From: Sulfurimonas sp.
Lineage (GTDB): Bacteria > Campylobacterota > Campylobacteria > Campylobacterales > Sulfurimonadaceae
Reading direction: 5' to 3'
NCBI GenBank assembly: GCA_027448805.1
Contig: DAIDMU010000017.1
Span: 1 to 47,030 of the forward strand
Length of the DNA: 47,030 bases
Positions 30,510 through 41,054 of the stretch are shown in pieces. The translations under genes and the position numbers were made by a program. Under the pieces are notes generated by a model, which was not told where the DNA came from, ran no database searches, and saw only the letters and a program-made list of their open reading frames with translations. The stretch's first letter is position 1; the number at the start of each line of letters is the position of its first letter.

Positions 30510-31295
30510 CTAAACCTTTTTCTTAACAAAATAAACAATTACAATAGATATGACAGATAAACATAACATTAAGAGTGCAACATCCGCTGTTCCCGCGGTG
30601 CCGTCTGCAAACGGCAGGCCGCTTGTATTCATACCGAAAAAACCTACAACCAAATTTAATGGTAGAAACACCGCAGAGATAATGGTAAGCGTATAGATTG
30701 AGTGGTTCATCTTCTCGTTTGTAAGGGCACTATAAAATTTGTAAATATAATCCAACTTAGAGAGTTGCAGCGTAGCTGATCTTAATGTTCTCTCCATATG
30801 CTCATGCAAATCTATATAGTGATTTATAGGAAAATTATTACTCTTTTCATAATATTCAATTGCTATGTTCATTGTAGAAGAGGCATGCATCAATATTCTT
30901 TCAATTCTCACAATATTATGTTTGAGTTTTAGCCACTGTTTCATAAAAGAACTTTTTGTTTTATTCGCATATAGAGCCTCCTCCATATCTACAATCAGGT
31001 CATGATACTCTTCAAATGATTTTATCAACTCATCAATCATGCCATCCAAAATGTTATAAGGAGTCTCAAAGCGGTTGCCTAGCTTCTTAAATTCATCCTT
31101 CTCTCTTTCGTATAGATAACTGTTATCAGATGTAATAATAAATCCGACGGAGTGCACTTCCAGCTCTTCATGAATTACAGGCAGCCTGATTATTAACATG
31201 TCATACTGCTCATTTTCATCAAATATTGACGGATGCGCTTCATTTCGTAAATCATCTAAGTGAAGGTTGTCAACTAGTTTATGAATATTAACCAT
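30510..31295 (-). CDS. corA: CorA-family divalent metal transporter
   Basis: VVGFFGMNTSGLPF (GMN motif) between two C-terminal TMs; helical CorA-like N-domain. Confidence 0.85.
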   Translation of the reverse strand: MVNIHKLVDNLHLDDLRNEAHPSIFDENEQYDMLIIRLPVIHEELEVHSVGFIITSDNSYLYEREKDEFKKLGNRFETPYNILDGMIDELIKSFEEYHDLIVDMEEALYANKTKSSFMKQWLKLKHNIVRIERILMHASSTMNIAIEYYEKSNNFPINHYIDLHEHMERTLRSATLQLSKLDYIYKFYSALTNEKMNHSIYTLTIISAVFLPLNLVVGFFGMNTSGLPFADGTAGTADVALLMLCLSVISIVIVYFVKKKV

Positions 31296-31336
31296 CGCCT
31301 CTCTCCTTTTTAGATATCAAATTTGCTTTTTAAATG

Positions 31337-32374
31337 TCACTTTATATATATTTTTTTTAAAACAGTAATCATGCTTTCAACCGCTTTTTTAGTTGTTGTT
31401 TCATGCACTGTATGATACCCAATTGTCGGTATCTGCAGAGTAGTTCCCTGAATCTCGCCTTTTGATGCGTGGATAAGTCTTCCGAGCTCGGTTGTGCCGA
31501 GTGATACTCTATGACCGTTTCTGAGCATTTTATCTTTCAAATAAGTGTCTTTAAAATTGTATTTTATCTTCTCTTTTGCAGCTATTTTTTTTATTTTATC
31601 TTTTAGAGGTGATCTGAAGACGGCATTTGAATCCCTATGTCTAAGAACTATGTCAATGTTTCTAATCTCTTCAAGGCTTGGGTAAGGGCTTGTGTCAAGA
31701 ACAAGCAACTCGTCTGTTTTGATATTGAATCGTTTGAACCACTCCAGCAAAAATCTCCAGCTTCTTCCAGCCTCTTCAGAAGCGGTAAAAAAGGCTGTTC
31801 CTTGGTATCCTATGGCGTATATGTAGATAATAATCGCTATGCTGATTACATTATCGAGCTGTGCAGATATCAAATCATCTTTAATCTCAAGTTTGTCGGT
31901 AAAAGCTATCGGCATTCCGGGAAAGAGATAATCAAAACCGTCTATTTTAAAAATAATATTATTTCTTCTTTCGCATAAAAAGGCATCTTTGATTGAGCCA
32001 AGCCCCAGATATGTTCCGGACCACGGCTGATATGCTTGAACTTTTTCATCAACAAATCTGGCGGTAAAGTTGTGCAACAGCTGTTCCGAGCTTGAATCAC
32101 CGGTTAAGTCTGCCTTGTTTTTAGCAATAAACGCCGCATATTGAAATTCGTTGTGGCCCGTGCAGATAAGCCCGTGTCTATCGGCGTGTGCGGAGATATA
32201 GCCGTCCTCAGGGCTGTTTCCTTTTGCTACAAGCACACCGTCATAATATTCAACTGTTACGCCGAGCTCCTCAAGCTCTCTTTTGATAAACATGAAAAAC
32301 GGGTGCTCAGCACCGACTACGCTCGGTATTCGGATAAGTTGTTTTAATATATCGTAAAATAGCTCCATATTCAC
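31337..32374 (-). CDS. M42/M20-like metallopeptidase
   Basis: IRIPSVVGAEHPF, SAHADRHGL, ALTASEEAG-like (FTASEEAGRSW), LDTSPYPS, GYHTVHETTTKKAVESMI. Confidence 0.75.
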   Translation of the reverse strand: MNMELFYDILKQLIRIPSVVGAEHPFFMFIKRELEELGVTVEYYDGVLVAKGNSPEDGYISAHADRHGLICTGHNEFQYAAFIAKNKADLTGDSSSEQLLHNFTARFVDEKVQAYQPWSGTYLGLGSIKDAFLCERRNNIIFKIDGFDYLFPGMPIAFTDKLEIKDDLISAQLDNVISIAIIIYIYAIGYQGTAFFTASEEAGRSWRFLLEWFKRFNIKTDELLVLDTSPYPSLEEIRNIDIVLRHRDSNAVFRSPLKDKIKKIAAKEKIKYNFKDTYLKDKMLRNGHRVSLGTTELGRLIHASKGEIQGTTLQIPTIGYHTVHETTTKKAVESMITVLKKIYIK

Positions 32375-32379
32375 TTTTT

Positions 32380-33312
32380 TTAAGCTCCAATACTATCTTT
32401 TTTTATTTTTCTTTTCTTTTGGTTTACTTCTGATTTTGGAGATACATTTTTTGCAATATAGTCCATTATTTTTCCGGCAATATCAATTTTTGTTGATTTT
32501 TCAATCCCTTCCAAGCCTGGTGAGGAGTTTACTTCCATTACCAGCGGTCCTCTGGCCGATTGAATCATATCAACCCCGCAAACTCCAAGACCCATCGCCT
32601 TTGCAGCGGCAAGTGCGGTTGCTTTCTCTTTTCTTGTAAGTTTATGAGCAGTGGCACTTCCGCCCTGATGCAGGTTAGATCTAAAATCACCCTCGGCACC
32701 CTGTCTCTTCATAGCACCTACTATCTCTCCACCAACAATCAAAACTCTAATATCGGCTCCGCCTGCTTCTTCAATGTACTCCTGAACAAGCAGGTTGACA
32801 TCCATTCCATAGAACGCGTCAAGCACAGATTTGGCAGCTTTTTCACTGTCAACCAAAACAACGCCGACACCTTGAGTTCCTTCAAGTATTTTAAGAACAA
32901 GAGGTGCGCCGCCGCTTAACTCTATGACATCTTTTGCGGTAGATTTATTTGAAGCAAAAACAGTTTTTGGCATATCAACGCCGTTTTTAGACAATATCTG
33001 GAGGCTTCTGAGCTTGTCTCTGCTTCTTGCAATTGCTAAGTTTCCTGATGTGGAAAAGGCAGACATCATTTCAAAATGTCTTACCATCGCGGTTCCGTAA
33101 AAGGTTCTGCTTGCCCCTATCCTTGGGATAATTGCATCCGGAGCAGGCAGCTCTTTGCCTAAATAGTTTACCTTAAGCTCGTTTTTCATTATCTCAATAC
33201 TGCATTTTAAATAATCAATTACTCTAACTTCCCAGCCCCTTTTTTCAGCCGCCTCGACTAGTCTTTTAGTAGAATACAACTCTTTATTTCTTGATAATAC
33301 GTAAACTCTCAT
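32380..33312 (-). CDS. rimK: RimK-like ATP-grasp glutamate ligase
   Basis: PLVLKILEGTQGVGVVLVDSE, VQEYIEEAGGADIRVLIVGGEIVGAMKR, GVDMIQSARGPLVMEVNSSPGLEGIE. Confidence 0.92.
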   Translation of the reverse strand: MRVYVLSRNKELYSTKRLVEAAEKRGWEVRVIDYLKCSIEIMKNELKVNYLGKELPAPDAIIPRIGASRTFYGTAMVRHFEMMSAFSTSGNLAIARSRDKLRSLQILSKNGVDMPKTVFASNKSTAKDVIELSGGAPLVLKILEGTQGVGVVLVDSEKAAKSVLDAFYGMDVNLLVQEYIEEAGGADIRVLIVGGEIVGAMKRQGAEGDFRSNLHQGGSATAHKLTRKEKATALAAAKAMGLGVCGVDMIQSARGPLVMEVNSSPGLEGIEKSTKIDIAGKIMDYIAKNVSPKSEVNQKKRKIKKDSIGA

Positions 33313-33767
33313 GATATCTCTTCTTTGTAGATTTTTTTTGTCAAAATTTGCTCTTTTGTAAGATATTTTTGTGAAACATCAACTAAAAATTTTTTTGCTA
33401 AAAATTTTCTTCCTATTAACATTGGATATTTCATATCTGAACGGTTGGTTAAGGATATGACGGTCATATAGTTTTTTCCAAAAAAATTAACTTTCACCCT
33501 GATTGACGGTCTATCTTGAATCTCTCCGTTTGAGCTTTTGATTTTTTTCATTTGATAAAGAGGCACTGCCATTTTTTTCCCATGATAAGCCGTGTGAACT
33601 TCATCTAAGAGTTTAAAATGAACAATGTTGTTTTCATCTACAAAAATATCATCACAATGCAGAGCATTCGTGTCTGCGCCGGTATCTACTTTTGCTTCTA
33701 AATCATAAAGTTGCAAATCGGGAATGGAAATAATCTCAATCGCCCCGATAATCTTCTTTTTTAGCAT
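33309..33767 (-). CDS. RimB-like retropepsin-fold / ATP-dependent zinc protease family protein
   Basis: LEAKVDTGADTNALHCDDI and YPMLIGRKFLAKKFLVDVS, characteristic of RimK-associated retropepsin-like family. Confidence 0.85.
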   Translation of the reverse strand: MLKKKIIGAIEIISIPDLQLYDLEAKVDTGADTNALHCDDIFVDENNIVHFKLLDEVHTAYHGKKMAVPLYQMKKIKSSNGEIQDRPSIRVKVNFFGKNYMTVISLTNRSDMKYPMLIGRKFLAKKFLVDVSQKYLTKEQILTKKIYKEEIS

Positions 33768-33996
33768 TGCTTAATCCAATATTTTAGGCAGATTATAACA
33801 TATAAAATCAGTATAGAAATTTAAAAGAATATGAATAATCTTAAGATTATTTTTAGCAAATTTTTTTTTATTTGTGAGTATAATTTTGTTGAAAATAATA
33901 CTTTAGATTTGGGTAATAGTTGCTTTTATGCCATGTGTAATTGCGTATATACGTGATTAATCCACAGTAAGTGGAGTATATTTGTAGAGGGCAAAT

Positions 33997-34245
33997 ATGA
34001 CGTTTAAAGATTTGGAATTTGTGTTAGAGTTAAATGGTATTATGAAAAGAGATATCGAACAGATCTTGGATTTTAGTAAAAAGAATGGCATTGACAAAGA
34101 ACAAATTGATGATGAACTTAACAAGTTAGGATATGAAAAAATTTTTGAAAATGGGCTTGATGACGCGCTGGATGACGATGACGATGACTATGATCACATA
34201 GAAAAATTTCGCCATAGACATAAGTTTAATGAGGATTATGATTAG
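33997..34245 (+). CDS. small acidic protein of unknown function
   Basis: 82-aa ORF with RBS (agagggc) and poly-Asp tract DDALDDDDDDYDH. Confidence 0.55.
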   Translation: MTFKDLEFVLELNGIMKRDIEQILDFSKKNGIDKEQIDDELNKLGYEKIFENGLDDALDDDDDDYDHIEKFRHRHKFNEDYD

Positions 34246-34346
34246 TGGTAAACAGAGCTCGCAAAGAGCATCTTTGGTCGAGAGAGTGTGTTTTCATGCT
34301 TCAATATGATAGAATAGTGTTTATATAAGACAAATAGGAATATTTT

Positions 34347-34574
34347 ATGCAAAATCAAACAAATTTAGCTAAATTAAATGATAAGGTCTCAGCTATTGTC
34401 GGGCAGTACAATTCATTTAAACAAGAGAACGAAGAGCTTAGGGCGGAGATAGTTAAGCTAAAAGTTGAGAGTGAAGTTAAAAATAAAGAGATAGAAAAAT
34501 TAATAGAGCAAAACGCAATCAAAGATTCTGAGATAGAAGCAATTGTAGACAAATTAGAAAGCATTATGGTTTAA
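34347..34574 (+). CDS. small coiled-coil protein (ZapB-like)
   Basis: 75 aa, almost entirely heptad-like; directly upstream of ZapA-like gene. Confidence 0.5.
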   Translation: MQNQTNLAKLNDKVSAIVGQYNSFKQENEELRAEIVKLKVESEVKNKEIEKLIEQNAIKDSEIEAIVDKLESIMV

Positions 34575-34578
34575 ATTT

Positions 34579-34797
34579 ATGAGCAAAAAGCTTGGATTAA
34601 ATATAGGCGGCCGCCGTTTTGATGTTGATGTCGAAGATAATTTTGCCTCTTTTTTAGAACAACAGATGAAAAAAGATTTTAACATCGACGGCAATAATGA
34701 TTTGAAGTTATTGCTTCAGGCCTACGTTCGTAAAAATCATGATTTGTATGTACAAGAACAGAGAATAGAAGAAATTACAAAAAAACTAGAAATTTAA
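34579..34797 (+). CDS. ZapA-like cell division protein
   Basis: MSKKLGLNIGGRRFDVDVEDNF followed by helical C-terminus, 72 aa. Confidence 0.6.
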   Translation: MSKKLGLNIGGRRFDVDVEDNFASFLEQQMKKDFNIDGNNDLKLLLQAYVRKNHDLYVQEQRIEEITKKLEI

Positions 34798-34862
34798 GAT
34801 AAAATTTATTATTATATAAGTTATAAGTGATATAATTTCGGTCTCTTAAATAGAGAAGATGT

Positions 34863-34939
34863 GCGTTCGTAGCTCAGCTGGATAGAGCACTGGTTTGCGG
34901 TACCAGCGGTCAGGGATTCGAATTCCTTCGGGCGCACCA
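34863..34939 (+). tRNA. tRNA-Arg(GCG), CCA encoded
   Basis: 77-nt cloverleaf GCGTTCG TA GCTC AGCTGGATA GAGC A CTGGT TTGCGGT ACCAG CGGTC AGGGA TTCGAAT TCCTT CGGGCGC A CCA. Confidence 0.93.
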
Positions 34940-35060
34940 TAAAAATTTATTTAACTCTTGATTTCTAACATTTTTCCCATAGACTCCCCATACTTTAAAC
35001 TTCAATTAGATATATTTAACAAAAAATAAAATTGTATTGCAAAATATTTCAAGGAAGCAG

Positions 35061-35930
35061 ATGAAAGGCATTATTTTAGCAGGCGGAAGCGGAACAAGAC
35101 TCTACCCGATTACAAAGAGTATCAGCAAGCAGCTCTTGCCAATATATGACAAACCGATGATTTACTATCCTCTCTCAGTTTTGATGCTTGCAGGCATAAA
35201 AGAGATACTTATAATCTCAACACCGCAAGATATCGGAAAGTTTGAAGAACTTTTGGGCAGCGGAAGCGACCTAGGCATTAAACTTCAATATAAAATACAG
35301 CCCTCTCCGGAAGGACTTGCTCAGGCGTTTATAATAGGCGAAGAGTTTATAGGCGATGACAATGTATGTTTAGTCCTTGGCGATAACATCTTCTACGGTC
35401 ACGGTTTTACACCGCTTCTTAAAAATGCGGCTTCACTAAAAGATGGTGCCGTAGTATTTGGTTATCAGGTAAAAGATCCACAGAGATTCGGCGTTGTAGA
35501 GTTTGATGAAAATCAAAAGGCCATAAGCATTGAAGAGAAGCCGCAGCATCCTAAATCAAACTTTGCTGTAACAGGACTCTACTTTTATGATAACAGTGTA
35601 GTCGGTATCGCTAAAAATGTAAAACCTTCACACAGAGGGGAGTTGGAGATTACATCGGTTAATGAAGAGTATTTAAAAAGAGGCAAATTAAAAGTGGAAG
35701 TTCTAGGTCGCGGTTTTGCATGGCTGGACACCGGAACATATGACAGTCTTATAGAAGCTGGACAATTTGTGCAAACCATAGAGCATAGACAGGGGTATAA
35801 AATAGCATGTTTGGAAGAGATTGCGTACAATAACAAATGGATAACCAAAGAGCAGGTTTTAGAGATAGCAAAGCCGCTCTCAAAAAATAATTACGGCAAA
35901 TATTTAGAAGATTTGGTAAAAGAAAAATGA
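35061..35930 (+). CDS. rfbA: glucose-1-phosphate thymidylyltransferase
   Basis: [61 protein letters not shown]. Confidence 0.97.
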   Translation: MKGIILAGGSGTRLYPITKSISKQLLPIYDKPMIYYPLSVLMLAGIKEILIISTPQDIGKFEELLGSGSDLGIKLQYKIQPSPEGLAQAFIIGEEFIGDDNVCLVLGDNIFYGHGFTPLLKNAASLKDGAVVFGYQVKDPQRFGVVEFDENQKAISIEEKPQHPKSNFAVTGLYFYDNSVVGIAKNVKPSHRGELEITSVNEEYLKRGKLKVEVLGRGFAWLDTGTYDSLIEAGQFVQTIEHRQGYKIACLEEIAYNNKWITKEQVLEIAKPLSKNNYGKYLEDLVKEK

Positions 35931-36976
35931 CAACTATATTATTGACGGGAACAGCAGGTTTTATCGGCTCAAACTTTGTGCCGTACTTTTTGGAAAAATA
36001 CCAAAACTACAATCTTATAAACTTAGACTTGCTTACTTATGCAGGAAATTTGGAAAATCTAAAAGAGTGTGAAGCAAATCCGCGATACAAATTTATCAAA
36101 GGCGATATCTGCAATCGTGAGCTGGTAGAGTTTATATTTAATGAGTATGACATACAAGGTGTCATTCACTTTGCAGCGGAATCTCATGTAGATAACTCCA
36201 TTAAAAATCCGGCTGTATTTATAGAGACGAATGTAAACGGCACTTTTACGCTGATTGATGTCGCATATAAGTATTGGATGCAAAAGCCGTTTAACTACAA
36301 AGAAAAATATAATAACTGCAGATTTACTGAAGAAACTCCCGTTGGTCGTTTTCACCATATTTCAACTGATGAGGTTTACGGAACATTAGGCGAAACGGGA
36401 CTTTTCACGGAGAGTACGCCCTATGCGCCGAACTCTCCATATAGTGCAAGCAAAGCTTCAAGCGATATGATAGTAAGAAGTTATCAGGAAACTTATGGAT
36501 TAAACACGGTAATCACAAACTGCTCAAACAACTACGGTCCAAAACAGCATGATGAAAAACTGATTCCAACTATCATCAGAAATGCATTAAAAGGAGATCC
36601 TATCCCAATTTACGGAGACGGAAAAAATATAAGAGACTGGCTCTATGTGCTTGACCACTGCAAGGGAATTGACCTTGTTTACCATGCCGGAAAAACCGGC
36701 GAGGTTTATAACATAGGCGGAAGAAACGAGAGAACAAACCTTCAGATAGTTGATAAAATATGTACAATTCTTGATGAGAAAGTGCCGACAAAAAAGAGTT
36801 ACAAAGAGCTTATTACATTCGTAGAGGATAGAGCAGGGCACGATAGACGCTATGCCATAGATGCAACAAAACTGGAAAATGAGCTTCTCTGGAGAGCGGA
36901 TGAGAATTTTGATACGGGAATTGTAAAAACTATAGAGTGGTATTTAGAGAAATATAAAAAAAAGAGCGAAATATAG
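35927..36976 (+). CDS. rfbB: dTDP-glucose 4,6-dehydratase
   Basis: [70 protein letters not shown]. Confidence 0.97.
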   Translation: MTTILLTGTAGFIGSNFVPYFLEKYQNYNLINLDLLTYAGNLENLKECEANPRYKFIKGDICNRELVEFIFNEYDIQGVIHFAAESHVDNSIKNPAVFIETNVNGTFTLIDVAYKYWMQKPFNYKEKYNNCRFTEETPVGRFHHISTDEVYGTLGETGLFTESTPYAPNSPYSASKASSDMIVRSYQETYGLNTVITNCSNNYGPKQHDEKLIPTIIRNALKGDPIPIYGDGKNIRDWLYVLDHCKGIDLVYHAGKTGEVYNIGGRNERTNLQIVDKICTILDEKVPTKKSYKELITFVEDRAGHDRRYAIDATKLENELLWRADENFDTGIVKTIEWYLEKYKKKSEI

Positions 36977-36979
36977 CTT

Positions 36980-37720
36980 TTAGCTGTTTATTTCACTCTT
37001 TAATATTTTTGCCAGTTCGCTGCACTCTTTAATCTTATTTTCATAACTTAGGCTCTCTTTTAACAATATATCAATAAAAGCACTTCCTACTATTACGCCA
37101 TCGGCACCTTTTACCTTGTCTTTTGCGGTATTTTTATTTACTCCAAAACCCACATAAACAGGAGTGGGAGTATATTTTTTTATTGAAGATAGAAAAGGCT
37201 GCAAATCTTCAGCGCTGCCTGAACCGGTAATCCCGGTATAAGCCACCATGTAGATGAATTTTTTAGAATCCTTAACTATCTTCTCAATTCTGGCTTCACT
37301 ATCGGTTGGAGCGACAAAACTTATGTTTGACATCTTGTTTGAATCAAAGAGGTTTTGATACGCCAAAGCCTCTTCATGAGGCAGGTCGGGAATTATAAAT
37401 CCGTTTATCCCCATCTCTTTTGCCAAAGGAATTAATTTATCCATTTTTTGTTGATAGAAACTGTTGAAATATCCCATCCACAGTGTATCAACCTTTGGAG
37501 CAACCGCCTTTGATATTTCTAAAAGATGTTTAAATTTAAACCCTAGCTCAAGTGCTTTATGGTTTGCCTCTTCTATCAAAGGACCGTCTGCTACAGGGTC
37601 AGAGAATGGAACTCCGAGCTCGAGTGTGTCAACTCCGCTCTCACTAAGCGCAATAGCCAAGTCAATGCTGAAAGATTTTTCCGGATAAGCGGATGTTATG
37701 TATGCTACTAGTTTTTTCAA
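36980..37720 (-). CDS. trpA: tryptophan synthase alpha subunit
   Basis: DTLELGVPFSDPVADGPLIEEANHKAL; GFIIPDLPHEEA; VAYTGITGSG; VGFGVNKNTA. Confidence 0.96.
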   Translation of the reverse strand: MKKLVAYITSAYPEKSFSIDLAIALSESGVDTLELGVPFSDPVADGPLIEEANHKALELGFKFKHLLEISKAVAPKVDTLWMGYFNSFYQQKMDKLIPLAKEMGINGFIIPDLPHEEALAYQNLFDSNKMSNISFVAPTDSEARIEKIVKDSKKFIYMVAYTGITGSGSAEDLQPFLSSIKKYTPTPVYVGFGVNKNTAKDKVKGADGVIVGSAFIDILLKESLSYENKIKECSELAKILKSEINS

Positions 37721-38121
37721 TTTTTTTCCAAGTCTGGTAATTTAAGCAGAGAATATTTTATACGAGTAAGCTCGTTGTCAAGTTTTAAATCGTCTTTCCA
37801 TGTGGCAAACATGTCGCTAATCTCGAGCAGCCAGCTTATGGTCTCTTCATTGACGCTGCTATGGTTAGTTCTTATCTGCTCAAGTGCATCTTCGACAAAA
37901 GCTGAAAGTCTTGACATCTGAACGATTTTCAAAAAGCCTGAGGCAGATTTAATATTATGAAAAACACGAAAAAGCTCGTTAATGCTCTGCTCATATTTGT
38001 TTGGTTTTTTCAGATCTAAAATCATAACCTCCATGTAATCAACCATCATAGAGTAGTGATCCAAAAATTCATCGACTATTTCATAATCAAAGTTAGAATC
38101 TAAATCACTTCTTATGCCCAT
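37717..38121 (-). CDS. HPt (histidine phosphotransfer)-like domain protein
   Basis: LFRVFHNIKSASGFLKIVQMSRLSAFVEDALEQIR, HPt consensus around the candidate phospho-His. Confidence 0.75.
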   Translation of the reverse strand: MGIRSDLDSNFDYEIVDEFLDHYSMMVDYMEVMILDLKKPNKYEQSINELFRVFHNIKSASGFLKIVQMSRLSAFVEDALEQIRTNHSSVNEETISWLLEISDMFATWKDDLKLDNELTRIKYSLLKLPDLEKN

Positions 38122-38197
38122 AAAATATTTCTCCTATATAGCCAAAATTATAGCAATATTTAGTTAAAATACTTTTTATTAAATTAAAGAGTTTAAA

Positions 38198-38989
38198 ATG
38201 ACCAAAAAAATGACGATAACTTCTATCAAAAAGAGCAAAGGGGTAACACCTTTGGTTGTGATAACAGCTTACGATGCGCTTTTTGCAAAACTTCTAGAAC
38301 CTAGCTCCGATATGATTTTGGTCGGCGATAGTTTAAATATGAGTTTTGCCGGCAGGAGTGATACGTTAAGTGCAACTCTGGAGCAGATGATATATCATAC
38401 CAACGCTGTCGCGATGGGTGCAAAAGATAGTTTTTTGATTTGCGATATGCCGTTTGGAACATATGTAAACCCAGATGAAGCCCTTAGAAATGCAATTAAA
38501 GTTTTTCAAGAAACTCCGGCAGATGCCATTAAAATAGAGGGCGGGGAAGAGAAGGCTGATACAATAAAGTATCTTTGCTCAAACGGTATCGCAGTTTGCG
38601 GGCATATTGGACTTTTGCCGCAAGCTTTTCGCTCCGAGGGCGGCTATAAGGTAAAGGGTAAAAACGAGCAGGAGAGACTGCAGCTTATAAAGGATGCAAA
38701 AGCTGTTGAGGCGGCTGGGGCATTTTGTATGGTAATAGAGGGTGTTAAAGCAGAGGTTGCACGCGATGTTGCAAAAAGCGTAGACATACCTGTAATAGGC
38801 ATAGGAGCGGGCAGAGATGTGGATGGACAGGTTCTTGTTTTTTCCGACATGTTGGGCTTTTTTGAAGAGTTTACGCCAAAGTTTGTTAAGAAGTATATGG
38901 ATGGCGCATCATTGGTGAAAAATGCAATTAAGAACTACGCTGACGAGGTAAAATCTAAAGAGTTTCCTCAAGATATACACACATACTAA
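38198..38989 (+). CDS. panB: 3-methyl-2-oxobutanoate hydroxymethyltransferase
   Basis: [61 protein letters not shown]. Confidence 0.97.
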   Translation: MTKKMTITSIKKSKGVTPLVVITAYDALFAKLLEPSSDMILVGDSLNMSFAGRSDTLSATLEQMIYHTNAVAMGAKDSFLICDMPFGTYVNPDEALRNAIKVFQETPADAIKIEGGEEKADTIKYLCSNGIAVCGHIGLLPQAFRSEGGYKVKGKNEQERLQLIKDAKAVEAAGAFCMVIEGVKAEVARDVAKSVDIPVIGIGAGRDVDGQVLVFSDMLGFFEEFTPKFVKKYMDGASLVKNAIKNYADEVKSKEFPQDIHTY

Positions 38990-38997
38990 GAGAAGAT

Positions 38998-40008
38998 ATG
39001 GAAAGATTGGTTGAGATAGAGAGATTTGATGCGGAGGAGAGTTGTGAGATAACTCTGCGTCCGAGTGCCTGGAGCGAGTATATCGGGCAGGAGCAGATTA
39101 AAAAGAATCTCGGCGTCTTTATAGAGGCTAGCAAAAAAAGAGGAGAGGCTCTTGACCATGTTCTTTTCTTCGGGCCTCCGGGGCTTGGTAAAACAACTCT
39201 GGCGCTGATAATTGCAAATGAGATGAACGCAAACATCAAAGTAACAGCCGCTCCGATGATAGAAAAAAGCGGGGATTTGGCAGCAATTCTTACAAATTTG
39301 GAAGAGGGTGACATACTCTTTATTGATGAGATTCACCGCCTATCACCGGCCGTTGAAGAGATACTCTACTCATCGATGGAAGATTTTCGTATAGACATAA
39401 TCATAGGCAGCGGTCCTGCTGCGCAAACTGTAAAAATTGATTTGCCGCGTTTTACTTTGATAGGAGCTACAACAAGAGCCGGAATGCTCTCCAATCCGCT
39501 TCGAGACAGATTTGGCATGAACTTTAGAATGCAGTTTTACTCTCCAGAAGAGCTCTCTAAAATTATCTCTCAAGCTTCAAATAAATTAAACAAGACCATA
39601 GCTCATGAGGCGTGCGAGGAGATAGCAAAAAGAAGCCGCGGAACTCCTCGTATAGCGCTGAGACTTTTGCGTCGTGTAAGAGATTTTGCAGATGTGGCAA
39701 ATGAAAAAGATATACTTCACTCAAGAACGAAATATGCACTTGATGAACTGGGTATAAATTCTCATGGATTTGACGAGATGGACATTAGGCTTTTAAATCT
39801 TTTGGTTGGAGCAAACGGCAGAGCAATTGGGCTTAGTACGATAGCGGCAGCTCTCAGTGAGGATGAGGGAACAGTAGAAGATGTCTTAGAGCCTTACCTT
39901 ATCGCAAACGGTTATCTCGAGAGAACTGCCAAGGGCAGAAAAGCGACCAGAAACACATATGAGATTTTAAATATCAATATTCCACAACAAGAAGGAGCTC
40001 TATTTTGA
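38998..40008 (+). CDS. ruvB: Holliday junction branch migration helicase RuvB
   Basis: [63 protein letters not shown]. Confidence 0.98.
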   Translation: MERLVEIERFDAEESCEITLRPSAWSEYIGQEQIKKNLGVFIEASKKRGEALDHVLFFGPPGLGKTTLALIIANEMNANIKVTAAPMIEKSGDLAAILTNLEEGDILFIDEIHRLSPAVEEILYSSMEDFRIDIIIGSGPAAQTVKIDLPRFTLIGATTRAGMLSNPLRDRFGMNFRMQFYSPEELSKIISQASNKLNKTIAHEACEEIAKRSRGTPRIALRLLRRVRDFADVANEKDILHSRTKYALDELGINSHGFDEMDIRLLNLLVGANGRAIGLSTIAAALSEDEGTVEDVLEPYLIANGYLERTAKGRKATRNTYEILNINIPQQEGALF

Positions 40009-41054
40009 AGCCACAATATTTTGTAGCGATACTCTTTGCAACATCGCTTTATTGGATGTATCTTCTATACGCTCCATTTTTGTTAGGGATGATAATAGCG
40101 GCACTTCTTGCAATATCTACGGCGAATATTCAGAATTTTTTTGAAAAAGTTTTAAAGTCAAAATTTTTGGCAGCGCTGAGTTCTAGTCTTCTGCTAGCAG
40201 TTCTGTTTTTTGTACCGCTTGGCTATTTCTTGGTAACGCTAACCGTTAAACTAAATAGTGTGGACCCGATAGTCTTTAAAAATATTGAAACATTAATCAA
40301 AGATTTTCTAGTATCTCCTCCAGAGTATCTACTCTTTTTAAAGCCTTACATGGACAATGCTATTCATGATATGAATATGAGCTCTATAACATCTTATGTA
40401 TTGTCGTTTACAGGTGATATTGGCTCTCTTAGTGCCGGTTACCTTAAAAATTCATTCTTAGTGATAGTTTTTTACTTTTTTGCTCAATACAACGGCGGCT
40501 TTGTGGTTGATTTGCTAAAAAGGGTCGTTCAGATGTCAGTTGATGAGACGACACTTTTGGCAAAAGAGCTCTCGTCCGTTATGAGTGTTGTTTTTTACTC
40601 CATCATAGTAAATGCAATGTTTCAAGGCGTACTTTTTGGAGTAGCTATCTCTTTTATGGGGTATAACGGGCTTCTGTTTGGAATAATGTACGGATTTGCT
40701 TCATTGATTCCGGTTGTAGGCGGAGCTCTTATGTGGCTTCCGTTTATGCTTTATGAGTTCTCAATAGGAAACGGTTCAAATGCGTTGTTTATAGCACTAT
40801 ATTCAGTCCTTGTTATCTCTGTTATTGCGGATACTTTTGTAAAACCTTTAATTATTAAAGAGATAAATCTAAGGCTTTTAAAAGAGGATGATGCAAAGAT
40901 GAATGAGCTTATTATATTTTTTGCTATTATTGCAGGACTTACAACTTTTGGTTTTTGGGGTATGATTTTAGGACCGGCAATTACCGCATTTTTCCTGACT
41001 ATTTTAAAGCTTTTTGAGGCAAGAACAAAAGAGTGTGAATCTAACCAAAACTAA
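40005..41054 (+). CDS. AI-2E/PerM family transporter
   Basis: Multi-TM with [26 protein letters not shown] and [27 protein letters not shown]. Confidence 0.88.
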   Translation: MKPQYFVAILFATSLYWMYLLYAPFLLGMIIAALLAISTANIQNFFEKVLKSKFLAALSSSLLLAVLFFVPLGYFLVTLTVKLNSVDPIVFKNIETLIKDFLVSPPEYLLFLKPYMDNAIHDMNMSSITSYVLSFTGDIGSLSAGYLKNSFLVIVFYFFAQYNGGFVVDLLKRVVQMSVDETTLLAKELSSVMSVVFYSIIVNAMFQGVLFGVAISFMGYNGLLFGIMYGFASLIPVVGGALMWLPFMLYEFSIGNGSNALFIALYSVLVISVIADTFVKPLIIKEINLRLLKEDDAKMNELIIFFAIIAGLTTFGFWGMILGPAITAFFLTILKLFEARTKECESNQN

